The notes: generated from the letters alone by a model not told the origin. 64,000 nucleotides of DNA from Amycolatopsis tolypomycina (GCF_900105945.1 NZ_FNSO01000004.1:2728001-2792000); one strand, 5' to 3'; shown: positions 43,951-53,588, counted from the stretch's first letter. Translations and numbers: made by a program.

Positions 43951-44382
43951 TCATTTGGTGCGCATGGTTCGCCGTTTCGGTGTCCGTCCGGCGCGAGGGT
44001 TCCGGGCGGTGCTGGAGGTGCCGTCACGGCGAGACGAGTTGAACGCCTCTACGACCGTCTTCGCGATTCTGCCTTGGTCGGCTACCTCGTACCCATTCTC
44101 GCGAGCCCAGGTACGGATGTCGTGAGTGGCCGCGTAATCCGTGGCCGCCCTCGGTTCCTGTTTCGTGTCGTCGGTGGACTGGCCGACAGCGACCCTGATG
44201 CGGCGACCACCCGTGCGGCGAGCCGCTGCCACGTATGGCTCCATCGCCGAGCGCAACGCTCGGGCGTTCACAGTGGACAGATCGATTTCATAGGACACGC
44301 CGTCGAGTCCGAACGGGACAGTCTGGTCGGCGCGGCTGCCGTCTGTGTCGTCGGAAATCTCAATAGAGATTCGCTTCGCCAT
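43951..44382 (-). CDS. lsr2: Lsr2-family nucleoid-associated protein
   Basis: 143 residues, H-NS-like xenogeneic silencer of actinobacteria. N-terminal dimerisation domain (ISIEISDDTDGSRADQTVPF, DGVSYEIDLS) and C-terminal DNA-binding domain (IRTWARENGYEVADQGRIAKTVVEAF), where QGR occupies the place of the AT-hook-like RGR. A basic ~25-residue tail is extra. RBS AAGGA. It is divergent from the xis-like gene across an AT-rich 216-base gap, an ideal Lsr2 target. As part of an integration cassette it is likely an accessory copy, not the chromosomal housekeeping one. Confidence 0.88.
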   Translation of the reverse strand: MAKRISIEISDDTDGSRADQTVPFGLDGVSYEIDLSTVNARALRSAMEPYVAAARRTGGRRIRVAVGQSTDDTKQEPRAATDYAATHDIRTWARENGYEVADQGRIAKTVVEAFNSSRRDGTSSTARNPRAGRTPKRRTMRTK

Positions 44383-44598
44383 AAGCTCAATCCTTCTCTG
44401 AGTCACTGGGTGTGCGTCGGGTCCGTTGAATAGTAGCGTCGTGAATTCGCGTTGAATCGACGGGCGTGTCGGCCGACGAGGCTCTTTGTATTTTTTGCGA
44501 GAGACCGTTGACGGGCAGGTGCCCGTTGGGTGTAGATGGTCGTATTCGACGACGAACACTTCCCTTGAACGACCGTAGAAGAGTCAGAGGAGAAAGCG

Positions 44599-44931
44599 AT
44601 GGAAACCGAGCATGACGTGGCAACGTCAGGTGACGTTGCGGCAGCGATCCGCGAGCTCGCTGCAGCGGTCCGGGCGACCGTGCCGGAGCCGCCGGCTGAC
44701 CCGGATGCGCTGCTGACCGCGGAGGAGGTGGGGGAGTTGCTGCAGCTGTCGCCGAGGACGTTGAAGGACCAGGCCGCTGCCGGGGTGTTGCCGCATCACC
44801 GGTTCGGGAAGCACTACCGGTTCACCCGCGGCGATGTTGCGGAGATCGTGCGGCTCAGTGCCGCGCCGGTGCAGCCGCCGCGGCGGCGGGTGTCCGTTCA
44901 GGACGTTGCCCAGGACTTTCGCGCCGCGTGA
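44599..44931 (+). CDS. Excisionase-like helix-turn-helix protein
   Basis: 110 residues. A coiled-coil-type start (VAAAIRELAAAVRATV), then an excisionase/MerR-type HTH (LLTAEEVGELLQLSPRTLKDQAAAGVLPHHRFGKHYRFTRGDVAEIV, read in parts). RBS GAGGAG. It precedes the integrase by 37 bases, the usual xis-int order. Could direct excision or regulate the divergent lsr2. Confidence 0.85.
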   Translation: METEHDVATSGDVAAAIRELAAAVRATVPEPPADPDALLTAEEVGELLQLSPRTLKDQAAAGVLPHHRFGKHYRFTRGDVAEIVRLSAAPVQPPRRRVSVQDVAQDFRAA

Positions 44932-44968
44932 GGCGGGCGGAGCAATAGAGAAGAAGAGGAGTTGAAGG

Positions 44969-46300
44969 ATGGCGCATGGCCAGGAAGAGCCCGGCACGGG
45001 TGAGTGGCGGGCGCGGTACAAGCGTCCTGACGGCGCGTGGGGGAGCAGGTCGGGGTTTCCCACCAAGAAGGCTGCTGAGGAGTGGGGGCTGGAGCAGGAA
45101 GCCCTGATCCGGCGGAACCTCTGGTTGGACCCTCGGGACGGCGAGACCCGGTTCGACGACTTTGCCGAGGAGTGGCTCGCTGCCGTGGCTCCGCGGCTGG
45201 AGCTGAACACGGTCGCGAAGTACCGGTCGTTCCTCGACACACAGCTGCTGCCGCAGTGGAAGGCGTGGCCGCTGATCGCGATCTTCAACGGGTACGTGGA
45301 GATCGAGCGGTGGCTCTCGGAGCTGCACGAGGATTACGCCGAGTCGTCGGTGGCCTCGTACTTCGCGTTGTTCTCCACCATCCTCAACGCCGCCGTGCGC
45401 GCTCGGATGATCCCGGCCAACCCGTGCAGCGGCGTCCGGGTATCCAGCGGCGAGTTCGACACCGAGAGGCTGGTCGCCACGCCGGCCCAGGCGCTGCGGG
45501 CCGCGATGCGGCTCTACGAGCTCGGGCTGGGGAAGTCGGGGTTTGTGCTGTGTCTGATGGATTTCTATACCGGCGCCCGATGGGGTGAACTTGTCGGGCA
45601 GCAGCGGCACGAGTACGACTCCGAGCGTCGTGGCATCGAGATCCGCACACCGCTGAAGGAGGTGGCCGGGAAGGTCTACAAAGGAGGCCGAAAGAGTGAT
45701 GATCATCACGCGGATGGCCGTCAGCGTCCGCCGACGAGGCGCGGGAACGCCCGGCCCAAGAAGGGCCGGACCAAGACCCCGGCGGGCACGAGGTTCGTGG
45801 CGTTGCCGCCGGGGATCGCGGTGCTCTACGAGGAGCTGATGGACAGCCATCGGGGACCCTTCGTGCTATGCACGCCGGAGGGGCACCCGTGGCGTCGGTC
45901 GAACTTCCGGATCCGGTTCTGGCGGCCGGCATGGGACGGCGTCGAACTGGACGACGCCGGCGCGGGGGAGCGACGGCCGCCGATCCTGCCGACCTTCACG
46001 TTCCACGAAGGCCGCCACACCCACAGCACCTGGCTGACCGAGGACGGGATCCCGGAGGTTGCCCGCCGGGCGCGGCTGGGCCAGAAGATGAAAGGCATCG
46101 CCCGCGTCTACGACCACGTGACCCCAGCGATGGTCAACCAGATCTTGAATGCCCTGGAGGAGCGCTGGCTGCGGTCGCTGGCGTCCCTGTACCCGGGGGA
46201 ACGGGCGAAGCTGATGTCGTGGTTCCCGCACCTGCGGTCCCAGAGGGTGATCGGGCCGGGTCCGGGGGCCGTCGCCGGATCGTCGCCGACTGACAGCTGA
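44969..46300 (+). CDS. int: Tyrosine-type site-specific integrase
   Basis: 443 residues. N-terminal arm-binding segment (WRARYKRPDGAWGSRSGFPTK), core-binding SAM-like domain near 60-165, then the catalytic domain: Arg in YTGARWGELVG, HEGRHTHSTWL (the His-x-x-Arg box) and the nucleophile Tyr in GIARVYDHVTP. The gene ends about 50 bases from the 3' end of tRNA-Val(GAC), with a terminator between. This suggests integration into that tRNA, though I could not find the matching left repeat. Confidence 0.92.
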   Translation: MAHGQEEPGTGEWRARYKRPDGAWGSRSGFPTKKAAEEWGLEQEALIRRNLWLDPRDGETRFDDFAEEWLAAVAPRLELNTVAKYRSFLDTQLLPQWKAWPLIAIFNGYVEIERWLSELHEDYAESSVASYFALFSTILNAAVRARMIPANPCSGVRVSSGEFDTERLVATPAQALRAAMRLYELGLGKSGFVLCLMDFYTGARWGELVGQQRHEYDSERRGIEIRTPLKEVAGKVYKGGRKSDDHHADGRQRPPTRRGNARPKKGRTKTPAGTRFVALPPGIAVLYEELMDSHRGPFVLCTPEGHPWRRSNFRIRFWRPAWDGVELDDAGAGERRPPILPTFTFHEGRHTHSTWLTEDGIPEVARRARLGQKMKGIARVYDHVTPAMVNQILNALEERWLRSLASLYPGERAKLMSWFPHLRSQRVIGPGPGAVAGSSPTDS

Positions 46301-46332
46301 AAGCCCCGCCCCTCCGGGGAGGGACAGGGCTT
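46301..46332. terminator. Hairpin after integrase and tRNA-Val
   Basis: AAGCCC...CCCTCC pairs with GGAGGG...GGGCTT around a two-base loop, with two mismatched positions. It lies between the integrase stop and the 3' end of the opposing tRNA-Val gene. Confidence 0.65.
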
Positions 46333-46350
46333 CTGACCTGCGAAAACATG

Positions 46351-46425
46351 TGGTGCGCGATACTGGGATTGAACCAGTGACCTCTTCCGTGTCAGGGAAG
46401 CGCTCTCCCGCTGAGCTAATCGCGC
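46351..46425 (-). tRNA. tRNA-Val (GAC)
   Basis: Cloverleaf folds with acceptor GCGCGAT/ATCGCGC, anticodon loop CTGACAC, T-loop TTCAATC and an encoded CCA end (46351-46353). It is the only one of the four tRNAs here with encoded CCA, and lies beside the integrase gene, so it is the probable attachment site. Confidence 0.93.
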
Positions 46426-46426
46426 G

Positions 46427-46497
46427 AGGTGGAGACGGGATTCGAACCCGTGTACACGGCTTTGCAGGCCGTTGCCTCGCCTCTCGGCCACTCCACC
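46427..46497 (-). tRNA. tRNA-Cys (GCA)
   Basis: Acceptor GGTGGAG/CTCCACC, anticodon loop CTGCAAA, T-loop TTCGAAT. It follows tRNA-Val after one base; CCA is not encoded. Confidence 0.93.
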
Positions 46498-46521
46498 GTG
46501 ACTAGGCCCGAGAGCCTACCG

Positions 46522-46594
46522 AGCGGATGACGGGATTCGAACCCGCGACCCTCACCTTGGCAAGGTGATGCGCTACCAGCTGCGCTACATCCGC
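46522..46594 (-). tRNA. tRNA-Gly (GCC)
   Basis: Acceptor GCGGATG/CATCCGC, anticodon loop TTGCCAA, T-arm CGGGTTCGAATCCCG. First gene of the Gly-Cys-Val tRNA cluster on the minus strand; CCA is not encoded. Confidence 0.93.
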
Positions 46595-46706
46595 ATTCCG
46601 CAGCTCCGGGAACCCGAGTCCCCGTCGCCGTGGTGTGGGAAAACCATATCGGACCCCGGAAACGGCTTCGACACCGGGGTGTCACTTTGCCGTAGCGGGG
46701 CCGTGA

Positions 46707-47132
46707 TCAGGCCAGATCGTGCGGGATGAGGTGGGTGAGCGCGTCGTCGACGTCGACCCACAGGTGCTCGTTGCCCGGGAGGACCACGTCGTACGTCCGG
46801 TCGAGGAAGTCCGCCAGCTCCTGGGCCGACGCCTCGAACATCGCGTGCCCGGACGGCGAGTTCAGCTCGATCAGGACCGCTTCGGGGTCCTCGACCGACG
46901 GGCGGATGCGGACGTCACCGTCACCCGCGTCGGCCAGGAGGCCGTCCGCGAGGAGGTCGCGGGCGTACACCCACTCGACCCAGCCGGCGCGGCCGGTGCG
47001 GAAGGCGGCGACGACCGCGTACGGGTCGCGTGTGTCGTAGCGCAGCTCCACCTTCACCGGAACCGCGGGAGTCCGCGGCGCCAGCAGGTCGAAGACCGCC
47101 GTCGAGCGGAGCGTCACGTGATCGTTGCGCAT
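46707..47132 (-). CDS. SsgA-like (SsgB-type) sporulation/cell-division protein
   Basis: 141 residues. SALP family, which recruits FtsZ during sporulation septation in streptomycetes and is found singly in related mycelial genera. Motifs: VKVELRYDTRDPYAVVAAF near 27-45, WVEWVYARDLLADGL, and DVRIRPS near 74. SALPs are limited to morphologically complex actinomycetes, which helps place the organism. ATG 47132 follows AGGGTAGGA. No neighbouring division genes are present. Confidence 0.88.
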   Translation of the reverse strand: MRNDHVTLRSTAVFDLLAPRTPAVPVKVELRYDTRDPYAVVAAFRTGRAGWVEWVYARDLLADGLLADAGDGDVRIRPSVEDPEAVLIELNSPSGHAMFEASAQELADFLDRTYDVVLPGNEHLWVDVDDALTHLIPHDLA

Positions 47133-47523
47133 CGTCCTACCCTTCGTCTCCCTTCCCGGCCCGGCCCGGCCGAGGGCGTCACCACTTGGACGCATCAGGA
47201 GGCCGAAACCGTCGCGAGTGCGCCGCAGATCACCCGTCCGGGCTCTTCGGCCCCCTTCTCCACCCGTGACCACCCACGGCGCGCAACTGACCGGCGCGCC
47301 CCGCGGGGTCCACGCCCTCCATACTGCGCGGTTTAGTCGCCGGGCGATAGCACCGTCGCACGGATGTCGAACGTGGCTTCGGGCGGCCCCCCGTCGGCAC
47401 AACCCCGGCTAGCTCGGGGTTGTGCGTTCCGTACTCACCAGTAAGCGGAGTGTGGTCGACCAGGACCACCCGTTTGCAGGCGCCCGGAAGTCGTACGCTA
47501 AAGTTCACCTCAACACCGCGAGC
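47133..47523. other. Non-coding stretch between ssg-type gene and tRNA-Val
   Basis: 391 bases without a credible gene. It contains an 11-bp hairpin (GCACAACCCCG and CGGGGTTGTGC, 7-base loop) at 47397-47425 and presumably the promoters for the ssg-type gene and tRNA-Val(CAC). Nothing else is evident. Confidence 0.6.
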
Positions 47524-47595
47524 GGGCGATTAGCTCAGCGGGAGAGCGCTTCGTTCACACCGAAGAGGTCACTGGTTCGATCCCAGTATCGCCCA
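47524..47595 (+). tRNA. tRNA-Val (CAC)
   Basis: Acceptor GGGCGAT/ATCGCCC, anticodon loop TTCACAC, T-arm ACTGGTTCGATCCCAGT. CCA is not encoded. Its T-arm region is nearly identical to that of tRNA-Val(GAC). A strong terminator follows. Confidence 0.93.
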
Positions 47596-47607
47596 CGCGA
47601 TCGCTAG

Positions 47608-47644
47608 GAGAGCCCTGTCTGCGGAATGCGCAGACAGGGCTCTC
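47608..47644 (+). terminator. Terminator of tRNA-Val (CAC)
   Basis: A perfect 16-bp stem (GAGAGCCCTGTCTGCG and its complement) with a 5-base loop, followed by TTG. It starts 12 bases after the tRNA. Confidence 0.85.
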
Positions 47645-47645
47645 T

Positions 47646-48394
47646 TGTCGTGTCCTGTGGGGGCCGAGCCCCCACACCCCCGCCGGGGGCGCGCCCCCGG
47701 ACCCCCAGGTCTGGTCGCCTTTCGAGGCGCGTGCCGGTCGGGGCGTGGTGGCGTCTTGAAAACGGAGTGAACGATCCGTTCGGATCATCCGTATCTGCTG
47801 GCGAGAGTGGTTCGCGCCCCTGCCGCGGGGGCTTGCCGGAACTGCCTTCGAACGCTGTCGCTGCGGTGGTTTTCTGTCGAACGTCGTCCCCGGGAGGTCC
47901 GATGTGATCCTCGGCACTTCGGGGTGGCTCGACGTGTGACAAGACCCGCCACCCGTGACGTCGTGGCGATGAATGTCACTGTCGGTGGCGCGCGGGTCCG
48001 CGAGGCGACGTTCGTGGGCCTGGTGGGTCCACTGTGGATCGTCTGGGGTGGCAGTGTCCACTGTAGATCGGAACGGGGCCGCTGGGCCGTTCGGCGGTGC
48101 TTGGTCCGGCCGGGTGCGGGTATTGCCCTGTTCGCTACGCAAAGTAATTTTCGCGGGGATACGCGCTATCACGCATCGTCATCATCTTGTTATGATCCGG
48201 CCATTTTCTGGCGGGGAAGTCCCGCAGGATGTGGCTGGAAATCCTTGTAACACTGCCGAGAGAGTCGCCGATAACTTGCCGTGTGATGCCTCCGCGGGCG
48301 CCGCGCGACTACCGAGATGTAGTGACTCTCCGAAATCGTTTTCGGTGACGCTGCGTGCCTGCGGCTCAACTCGATCCAGTTCCCGGGAGGTCAG
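47646..48394. other. Long non-coding stretch with GC palindromes, upstream of the sugar transferase gene
   Basis: 749 bases with no credible gene; reading frames here have shadow-like composition and no ribosome sites. It begins with a perfect 18-base palindrome (CCGGGGGC-GC-GCCCCCGG at 47683-47700) and a neighbouring GGGGGCC/GGCCCCC-type hairpin, typical of actinomycete intergenic repeats. The 3' half (48130-48340) is clearly more AT-rich, with TATGAT at 48191 as a possible -10 element of the sugar-transferase promoter. Confidence 0.5.
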
Positions 48395-49918
48395 ATGGAA
48401 GAGTCGGTGCGGCCTTCGTACACGGTGAGCCAGCCACCGCCGCACATCGACCTCCAGGCCATCCCGCGTCCCGCCAAGCGGGACGACCAGCCCGACGACG
48501 CCGGCGGCCCGGCCGCCAAGGCGTGGCCCGCGGCCTGGGAAGCGCGGTACAGAGCCTGGGTCATCGGCAGCGATGTCTTCATCACGCTGCTGGTGATCGC
48601 GATCAGCGCGTTCGTCATCGATCGCGTTGCCCCGCATGACATGCACGCCTTCGGCACGATCCTCGCGGTGTTCGTCTCGCTGCCCGCCAGCCGGGCCTGG
48701 AGCCCGCGCGTGCTCGGCGAAGGCGCGGAGGAGTACCGCACCCTTGGCCGCGGCTTCATCACCGCCGCCGTCCTGGTCGCGCTGGGCGGCCTCCTGTTCG
48801 GCGCGCTCGAGGTCCAGGTCTGGGTGTTCGTCGTCGTCCCCGCCATCGCGCTGGTCGCCTTCCCGCAGCGCTACCTGCTGCGCCAGGTGCTGCACCGCAA
48901 GCGCGCCAGGGGACTCTGCCTGCTGCCGGTGATGGCCGCCGGCAGCCCGGAAACCGTCGCCGACCTGATCGCCCGCACCCGCTCGGAAGCCCACGTCGGC
49001 TGGCGCGTCGAGGCCGCCTGCACGTTCAGCGGCCACGGCGAAGACCGCGACAGCGGCGAGATCGACGGCGTCCCGGTGGTCGGCAGGCTGGACGAGCTTT
49101 CCCGGCACGTCCGGCGCGGCGGCTACCGCGTCGTGGCGATCACCGCCGACCAGTACTGGACGCCGAAACGCCTGCAGCGGCTGGCCTGGGACATGGAAGG
49201 CACCGGTGCGGAAATGGTCGTGGCGCCCGTGCTGATGGAGGTCGCGGGGCCCCGGCTCAACGTCACCGGCGTGCTCGGCATGCCGCTCCTGCGGGTCACC
49301 GCGCCGATGTTCACCGGCGGCCGCCGGGTGGTGAAGGAGATCGTCGACCGGGCAGGCTCGGCGTTCCTGCTGACGCTGCTGTCCCCGCTGCTGCTGGCGA
49401 TCGCTGTCGCCATCAAGCTCAACGACCGCGGCCCGGTGATCTACCGCCAGCGCCGCGTCGGCCGCGACGGCGCGACGTTCACCATGTTCAAGTTCCGGAC
49501 GATGGTCACCAACGCCGACGAAATCCGGAAGACCCTCGAAAAGGAGAACGAAGGCGCGGGCCCGCTCTTCAAGATGAAGCGCGACCCGCGTATCACCCGC
49601 GTGGGTGGTTTCCTGCGCCGGTATTCGCTCGACGAGGTGCCGCAGCTGTTCAACGTCCTGTCCGGGAAGATGTCGCTCGTCGGCCCGCGGCCGCCGCTGC
49701 CGGAGGAAACCGCGCAGTACGCGCCCGACGCCCGCCGCCGGCTGCTCGTCAAGCCGGGCCTCACCGGCCTCTGGCAGGTCAGCGGCCGCAGCGACCTCAC
49801 CTGGGCGGAGAGCATCCGGCTCGACCTGCGCTACGTCGAGGACTGGTCGCTCGCCCTGGACCTGGTCATCCTCTGGAAGACGTTCCGCGCGGTGATGGGC
49901 GGGCAGGGCGCCTACTGA
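48395..49918 (+). CDS. Polyprenyl-phosphate sugar phosphotransferase (WbaP/CpsE type)
   Basis: 507 residues. It starts exopolysaccharide or glycan assembly by moving a sugar-1-phosphate from a nucleotide sugar to undecaprenyl phosphate. The N-terminal half has four predicted helices and a Rossmann-like regulatory domain (AAGSPETVADLIART). A fifth helix (AFLLTLLSPLLLAIAVAIKL) leads to the catalytic domain with KLNDRGPVIYRQRRVGRDG, FKFRTMV, PRITRVGGFLRRYSLDEVPQL, MSLVGPRP and KPGLTGLWQVSGRS. RBS GGGAGG. It stands alone, without adjacent glycosyltransferases. Confidence 0.93.
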   Translation: MEESVRPSYTVSQPPPHIDLQAIPRPAKRDDQPDDAGGPAAKAWPAAWEARYRAWVIGSDVFITLLVIAISAFVIDRVAPHDMHAFGTILAVFVSLPASRAWSPRVLGEGAEEYRTLGRGFITAAVLVALGGLLFGALEVQVWVFVVVPAIALVAFPQRYLLRQVLHRKRARGLCLLPVMAAGSPETVADLIARTRSEAHVGWRVEAACTFSGHGEDRDSGEIDGVPVVGRLDELSRHVRRGGYRVVAITADQYWTPKRLQRLAWDMEGTGAEMVVAPVLMEVAGPRLNVTGVLGMPLLRVTAPMFTGGRRVVKEIVDRAGSAFLLTLLSPLLLAIAVAIKLNDRGPVIYRQRRVGRDGATFTMFKFRTMVTNADEIRKTLEKENEGAGPLFKMKRDPRITRVGGFLRRYSLDEVPQLFNVLSGKMSLVGPRPPLPEETAQYAPDARRRLLVKPGLTGLWQVSGRSDLTWAESIRLDLRYVEDWSLALDLVILWKTFRAVMGGQGAY

Positions 49919-49942
49919 CCCGTCTGCCGCCGCGCCGCGCTC

Positions 49943-49983
49943 CACGGCCGCCGATCCCCCGCCGCGGGGAGCCGGCGGCCGTG
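49943..49983 (+). terminator. Terminator after sugar transferase
   Basis: CACGGCCGCCG pairs with CGGCGGCCGTG, with an inner CCCC/GGGG stem. It begins 25 bases after the stop codon. The rest of the 313-base gap to the next gene holds only the MarR-type palindrome. Confidence 0.7.
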
Positions 49984-50174
49984 CTCGTTTCCGGGACACG
50001 CCCGCTGCAGCGCGCTACCGGCCACGGCCGCGGGGGTCATCGGACGGCCCGCGCGCCGCTGGGTGCCCCAGAGGTCTGCACCTGTCCGGAGGATCCGGAT
50101 TGCGCCCGCTCGCCCGGATTACCGGCAGGCTTGTGGGCCACGTCACCACACGAAGGTAGTTGAGCACGAAATAG

Positions 50175-50186
50175 TTCAACGCTCAA
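50175..50186. promoter_or_regulatory. MarR-type operator upstream of RutE-like gene
   Basis: TTCAACGCTCAA (reverse TTGAGCGTTGAA) is a near palindrome 46 bases upstream of the start codon. It matches TTGAGTGTTCAA found just upstream of the marR gene at 53589 at 10 of 12 positions. A second TTGAG half site is at 50159. Confidence 0.6.
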
Positions 50187-50231
50187 CCTGGTTGCACGGG
50201 GTACCGACCCAACGGAAGGAAGCACAGCCCC

Positions 50232-50846
50232 ATGACCACCTTTGCCGAGCAGACCGAGGCCCTCAAGCTCCCTGCGGACGTCCAGAACCTGCTGTTCCGC
50301 GAGGCGCGCACGGCCAACAGTTTCAGCTCCGAGCCGGTGACCGAGGAGCAGGTCCGCGCGATCTACGACCTCGTCAAGTGGGCCCCGACGTCGATGAACA
50401 CCCAGCCGCTGCGCGCGCTGGTGCTCCGGACCGCCGAGGCGAAGGCCCGCCTGCTCCCGCACCTGGCCCCGGGCAACCGGGACAAGACCGAAGCCGCGCC
50501 GCTGACCGTCGTGCTCGCCGCGGACGTCGACTTCCACGAAAACATCCCCCAGGTGTTCCCGCACGCCCCGCAGGTGAAGGACAACTTCGCCGACGAGCAG
50601 GGCCGCGTCGAGTTCTCCAAGCTCAACTCGCTGCTGCAGGTCGGCTACTTCATCATCGGCGTCCGCGCCGCCGGCCTGGCCGCCGGCCCGATGACCGGCT
50701 TCGACGCCCAGGGTGTCGACGACGAGTTCTTCGCGGACAAGAAGTGGCGCTCGCTCGTCATCGTCAACGTCGGCAAGCCGGGCGAGAACCCGTGGTTCGA
50801 CCGCCTGCCGCGGCTGGACTTCGACCAGGTCGTCGAAACCCTCTGA
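50232..50846 (+). CDS. RutE-type nitroreductase / malonic semialdehyde reductase-like
   Basis: 204-residue FMN-dependent NAD(P)H reductase. [15 protein letters not shown] near the start, [15 protein letters not shown] (flavin-phosphate binding), [35 protein letters not shown], read in parts, and the end [16 protein letters not shown] fit the RutE/HadB group. It is an ordinary nitroreductase, not of the Acg type. ATG follows GGAAGGAAG. The MarR-type operator upstream suggests control by the MarR regulator at 53620, whose ligand could be a quinone or nitro compound. Confidence 0.88.
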   Translation: MTTFAEQTEALKLPADVQNLLFREARTANSFSSEPVTEEQVRAIYDLVKWAPTSMNTQPLRALVLRTAEAKARLLPHLAPGNRDKTEAAPLTVVLAADVDFHENIPQVFPHAPQVKDNFADEQGRVEFSKLNSLLQVGYFIIGVRAAGLAAGPMTGFDAQGVDDEFFADKKWRSLVIVNVGKPGENPWFDRLPRLDFDQVVETL

Positions 50847-50852
50847 CCGCCA

Positions 50853-50892
50853 CCGGACGGGCCGCCCCACGCGCGTGGGGCGGCCCGTCCGG
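50853..50892 (+). terminator. Strong terminator after RutE-like gene
   Basis: A perfect 18-bp stem (CCGGACGGGCCGCCCCAC and its complement) with a GCGC loop, seven bases after the stop codon. It separates this gene from thrS. Confidence 0.85.
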
Positions 50893-50979
50893 CGTTCGCC
50901 CCACGCGCGTGAGGCCCGCGAGCGCAGCCGACTAGCATCGACGGCGTCATCTCTGTCACTCCAGCTTGAGGAGCCGATC

Positions 50980-53007
50980 GTGTCCCAGTCGCCCCCCGTT
51001 TCCCCCGTGGCCGCCTCCCGCGTGGTGGTACCGGCGGGCACTACGGCGGGCGCGGCGGTCCGCGAAGCCGGTCTGCCGACCAAGGGCGCGGACACGATCG
51101 TCGTGGTCCGCGACGCCGACGGGAAGCTGCGCGACCTCGCCTGGGCGCCGGAAACCGACGCCGAGGTCGAGCCGGTCGCCGCGAACACCGAAGACGGCCG
51201 CAGCGTCATCCGCCATTCGGCGGCGCACGTGCTCGCCCAGGCCGTGCAGCAGCAGTTCCCGGACGCCAAGCTGGGCATCGGCCCGCCGGTCAAGGACGGC
51301 TTCTACTACGACTTCGCGGTCGACAAGCCGTTCACCCCGGAGGACCTGCAGGCGCTCGAAAAGCGCATGAAGCAGATCGTCAAGGGCGCCCAGCAGTTCT
51401 CGCGGCGCGTTTTCGACTCCGTGGACGAGGCGAAGAAGGAGCTGGCGGACGAGCCGTTCAAGCTCGAGCTCGTCGACCTCAAGTCCGAAGTGGACACCTC
51501 CGAGGTCATGGAGGTGGGCGAGGGCGAGCTCACCATCTACGACAATCTCGACCCGCGCACCAAGGAACGTGTCTGGAGTGACCTCTGCCGCGGCCCGCAC
51601 GTGCCGACGACGAAGTTCATCCCGGCGTTCAAGCTCACCCGCGTCGCCGCGGCGTACTGGCGGGGGAGCGAGAAGAACCCGCAGCTGCAGCGGATCTACG
51701 GCACGGCGTGGGAGTCGGCCGAGGCGCAGGACGCCTACCTCGAGAGCATCGCCGAGGCCGAGCGCCGCGACCACCGCAAGCTCGGCGCCGAGCTGGACCT
51801 GTTCTCCTTCCCCGAGGAGATCGGCTCCGGCCTGCCGGTGTTCCACCCGAAGGGCGGCATCATCCGCCGCGAGCTGGAGAACTACTCGCGCCGCCGCCAC
51901 GAGGAGGCCGGCTACGAGTTCGTGAACACCCCGCACATCAGCAAGGGCGAGCTGTTCCACACCTCCGGCCACCTGCCCTACTACGCGGACACGATGTTCC
52001 CGCCGGTGCAGTTCGACGAGGAGAACTACTACCTCAAGGCCATGAACTGCCCGATGCACAACCTGATCTTCCGCTCGCGCGGGCGGTCCTACCGCGAGCT
52101 GCCGCTGCGGCTGTTCGAGTTCGGCACCGTCTACCGCTACGAGAAGTCCGGCGTGGTGCACGGCCTCACCCGCGTCCGCGGCCTGACGATGGACGACTCG
52201 CACATCTACTGCACCAAGGAGCAGATGCCGTCCGAGCTGCGGTCGCTGCTCAAGTTCGTCCTCGACCTGCTCGCCGACTACGGCCTCTCCGACTTCTACC
52301 TCGAGCTGTCCACCCGCGGTGACTCCGACAAGTTCATCGGCGAGGACTGGGAGTGGGAGGAGGCCACCGAGACGCTGCGGCAGGCCGCCATCGACTCCGG
52401 CCTCGAGCTGGTCCCGGACCCGGGCGGCGCCGCGTTCTACGGCCCGAAGATCTCGGTGCAGGCCAAGGACGCCATCGGCCGCACCTGGCAGATGTCGACC
52501 ATCCAGCTGGACTTCAACCAGAACAAGCGGTTCGAGCTCGAGTACACCGCGCCGGACGGCTCGCGCCAGCGGCCGGTGATGATCCACCGCGCGCTGTTCG
52601 GCTCGATCGAGCGGTTCTTCGGCGTGCTGACCGAGCACTACGCGGGTGCTTTCCCGGCGTGGCTCGCCCCGGTGCAGGTCGTCGGCATCCCGATCACCGC
52701 CGACCAGGTCGAGCACCTGCAGGCCATCGAGAAGGCGTTGCGCGCCAAGGGCATCCGCGCCGAGGTCGACGCCAGCGACGACCGGATGCAGAAGAAGATC
52801 CGCACGCACACCACGCAGAAGGTGCCGTTCATGCTGCTGGCCGGCGCCAAGGACGTCGAGGCGGGCGCGGTGTCGTTCCGCTTCCGCGACGGCGGCCAGA
52901 TCAACGGCGTGCCGGTGGAGAAGGCGGTCGAGGCGATCGCCGGCTGGATCGGGCGCCGCGAAAACGCGTCGCCGTCGGCCGAGGCGCTGGAGACGGTCGT
53001 TCGGTGA
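50980..53007 (+). CDS. thrS: Threonyl-tRNA synthetase
   Basis: 675 residues; charges tRNA-Thr with threonine. A TGS-like N-terminal domain is present ([18 protein letters not shown]), then the editing/SAD domain with [16 protein letters not shown], the class II catalytic core (motif 2 region [25 protein letters not shown] read in parts, [10 protein letters not shown] zinc Cys, motif 3 [18 protein letters not shown]) and an anticodon-binding domain ([11 protein letters not shown]). GTG 50980 follows GAGGAG. It overlaps the HIT gene by GTGA. No T-box leader is visible. Confidence 0.97.
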   Translation: MSQSPPVSPVAASRVVVPAGTTAGAAVREAGLPTKGADTIVVVRDADGKLRDLAWAPETDAEVEPVAANTEDGRSVIRHSAAHVLAQAVQQQFPDAKLGIGPPVKDGFYYDFAVDKPFTPEDLQALEKRMKQIVKGAQQFSRRVFDSVDEAKKELADEPFKLELVDLKSEVDTSEVMEVGEGELTIYDNLDPRTKERVWSDLCRGPHVPTTKFIPAFKLTRVAAAYWRGSEKNPQLQRIYGTAWESAEAQDAYLESIAEAERRDHRKLGAELDLFSFPEEIGSGLPVFHPKGGIIRRELENYSRRRHEEAGYEFVNTPHISKGELFHTSGHLPYYADTMFPPVQFDEENYYLKAMNCPMHNLIFRSRGRSYRELPLRLFEFGTVYRYEKSGVVHGLTRVRGLTMDDSHIYCTKEQMPSELRSLLKFVLDLLADYGLSDFYLELSTRGDSDKFIGEDWEWEEATETLRQAAIDSGLELVPDPGGAAFYGPKISVQAKDAIGRTWQMSTIQLDFNQNKRFELEYTAPDGSRQRPVMIHRALFGSIERFFGVLTEHYAGAFPAWLAPVQVVGIPITADQVEHLQAIEKALRAKGIRAEVDASDDRMQKKIRTHTTQKVPFMLLAGAKDVEAGAVSFRFRDGGQINGVPVEKAVEAIAGWIGRRENASPSAEALETVVR

Positions 53008-53546
53008 GTGAGGGTCCCGAGCTCGTCGAGCAGCAGGGCGTCGGGGTCCAGGACGCGTTCCAGCGCCTCTGGACCCCGCACCGGATGGCCTACATCAAGG
53101 GCCAGGACAAGCCGGACGGCGACGACGAGCCCGGCTGCCCGTTCTGCCGCCTCCCTGCGCTGGACGACAAAACCGGCCTGATCGTCGCCCGCGGCGACGT
53201 CGTGTTCGCGGTGCTGAACCTGTACCCGTACAACCCGGGGCACCTGATGGTGGTGCCGTACCGGCACGTCGCGGACTACACGGACCTGACGGTCGAGGAG
53301 ACCCGCGAGGTCGCCGAGTTCACGCAGCACGCGATGAAGGTGATCCGCGCGGTCTCCGGCGCGCACGGGTTCAACATCGGCCTGAACCAGGGCCACATCG
53401 CGGGCGCGGGCATCGCCGCGCACCTGCACCAGCACCTGGTGCCGCGGTGGGGCGGGGACGCGAACTTCATGCCGATCATCGGCCAGACGAAGGTGCTGCC
53501 GCAGCTGCTGGGGGAGACGAGGGACCTGCTCGCCGACGCCTGGTGA
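53004..53546 (+). CDS. HIT-family nucleotide phosphorylase/hydrolase (Rv2613c type)
   Basis: 180 residues. HIT motif [10 protein letters not shown] near 147-156, zinc-type CPFC near 46, and [17 protein letters not shown]. The M. tuberculosis counterpart next to thrS, Rv2613c, is a diadenosine tetraphosphate phosphorylase. That fits a site beside an aminoacyl-tRNA synthetase, which makes Ap4A as a by-product. GTG 53004 overlaps the thrS stop, so translation is coupled. Confidence 0.92.
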   Translation: MSEGPELVEQQGVGVQDAFQRLWTPHRMAYIKGQDKPDGDDEPGCPFCRLPALDDKTGLIVARGDVVFAVLNLYPYNPGHLMVVPYRHVADYTDLTVEETREVAEFTQHAMKVIRAVSGAHGFNIGLNQGHIAGAGIAAHLHQHLVPRWGGDANFMPIIGQTKVLPQLLGETRDLLADAW

Positions 53547-53588
53547 AATCGTCTGGACCACGGGCGGCGGACGGGCGAAAACTCCTGA

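Noticed and set aside
43845..46351. Left attachment repeat for the integrase cassette
   Set aside because: No copy of the tRNA-Val 3' sequence could be found by eye on the left; the element limits stay undefined.
47555..48172. Long minus-strand reading frame next to tRNA-Val (CAC)
   Set aside because: It runs into the tRNA and terminator, has no ribosome site, and its residue mix (Arg/Pro/Thr-rich) is that of a chance frame in GC-rich non-coding DNA.
50893..50979. T-box or attenuator leader in front of thrS
   Set aside because: The gap is under 100 bases, follows a terminator, and shows no T-box sequence or specifier stem.
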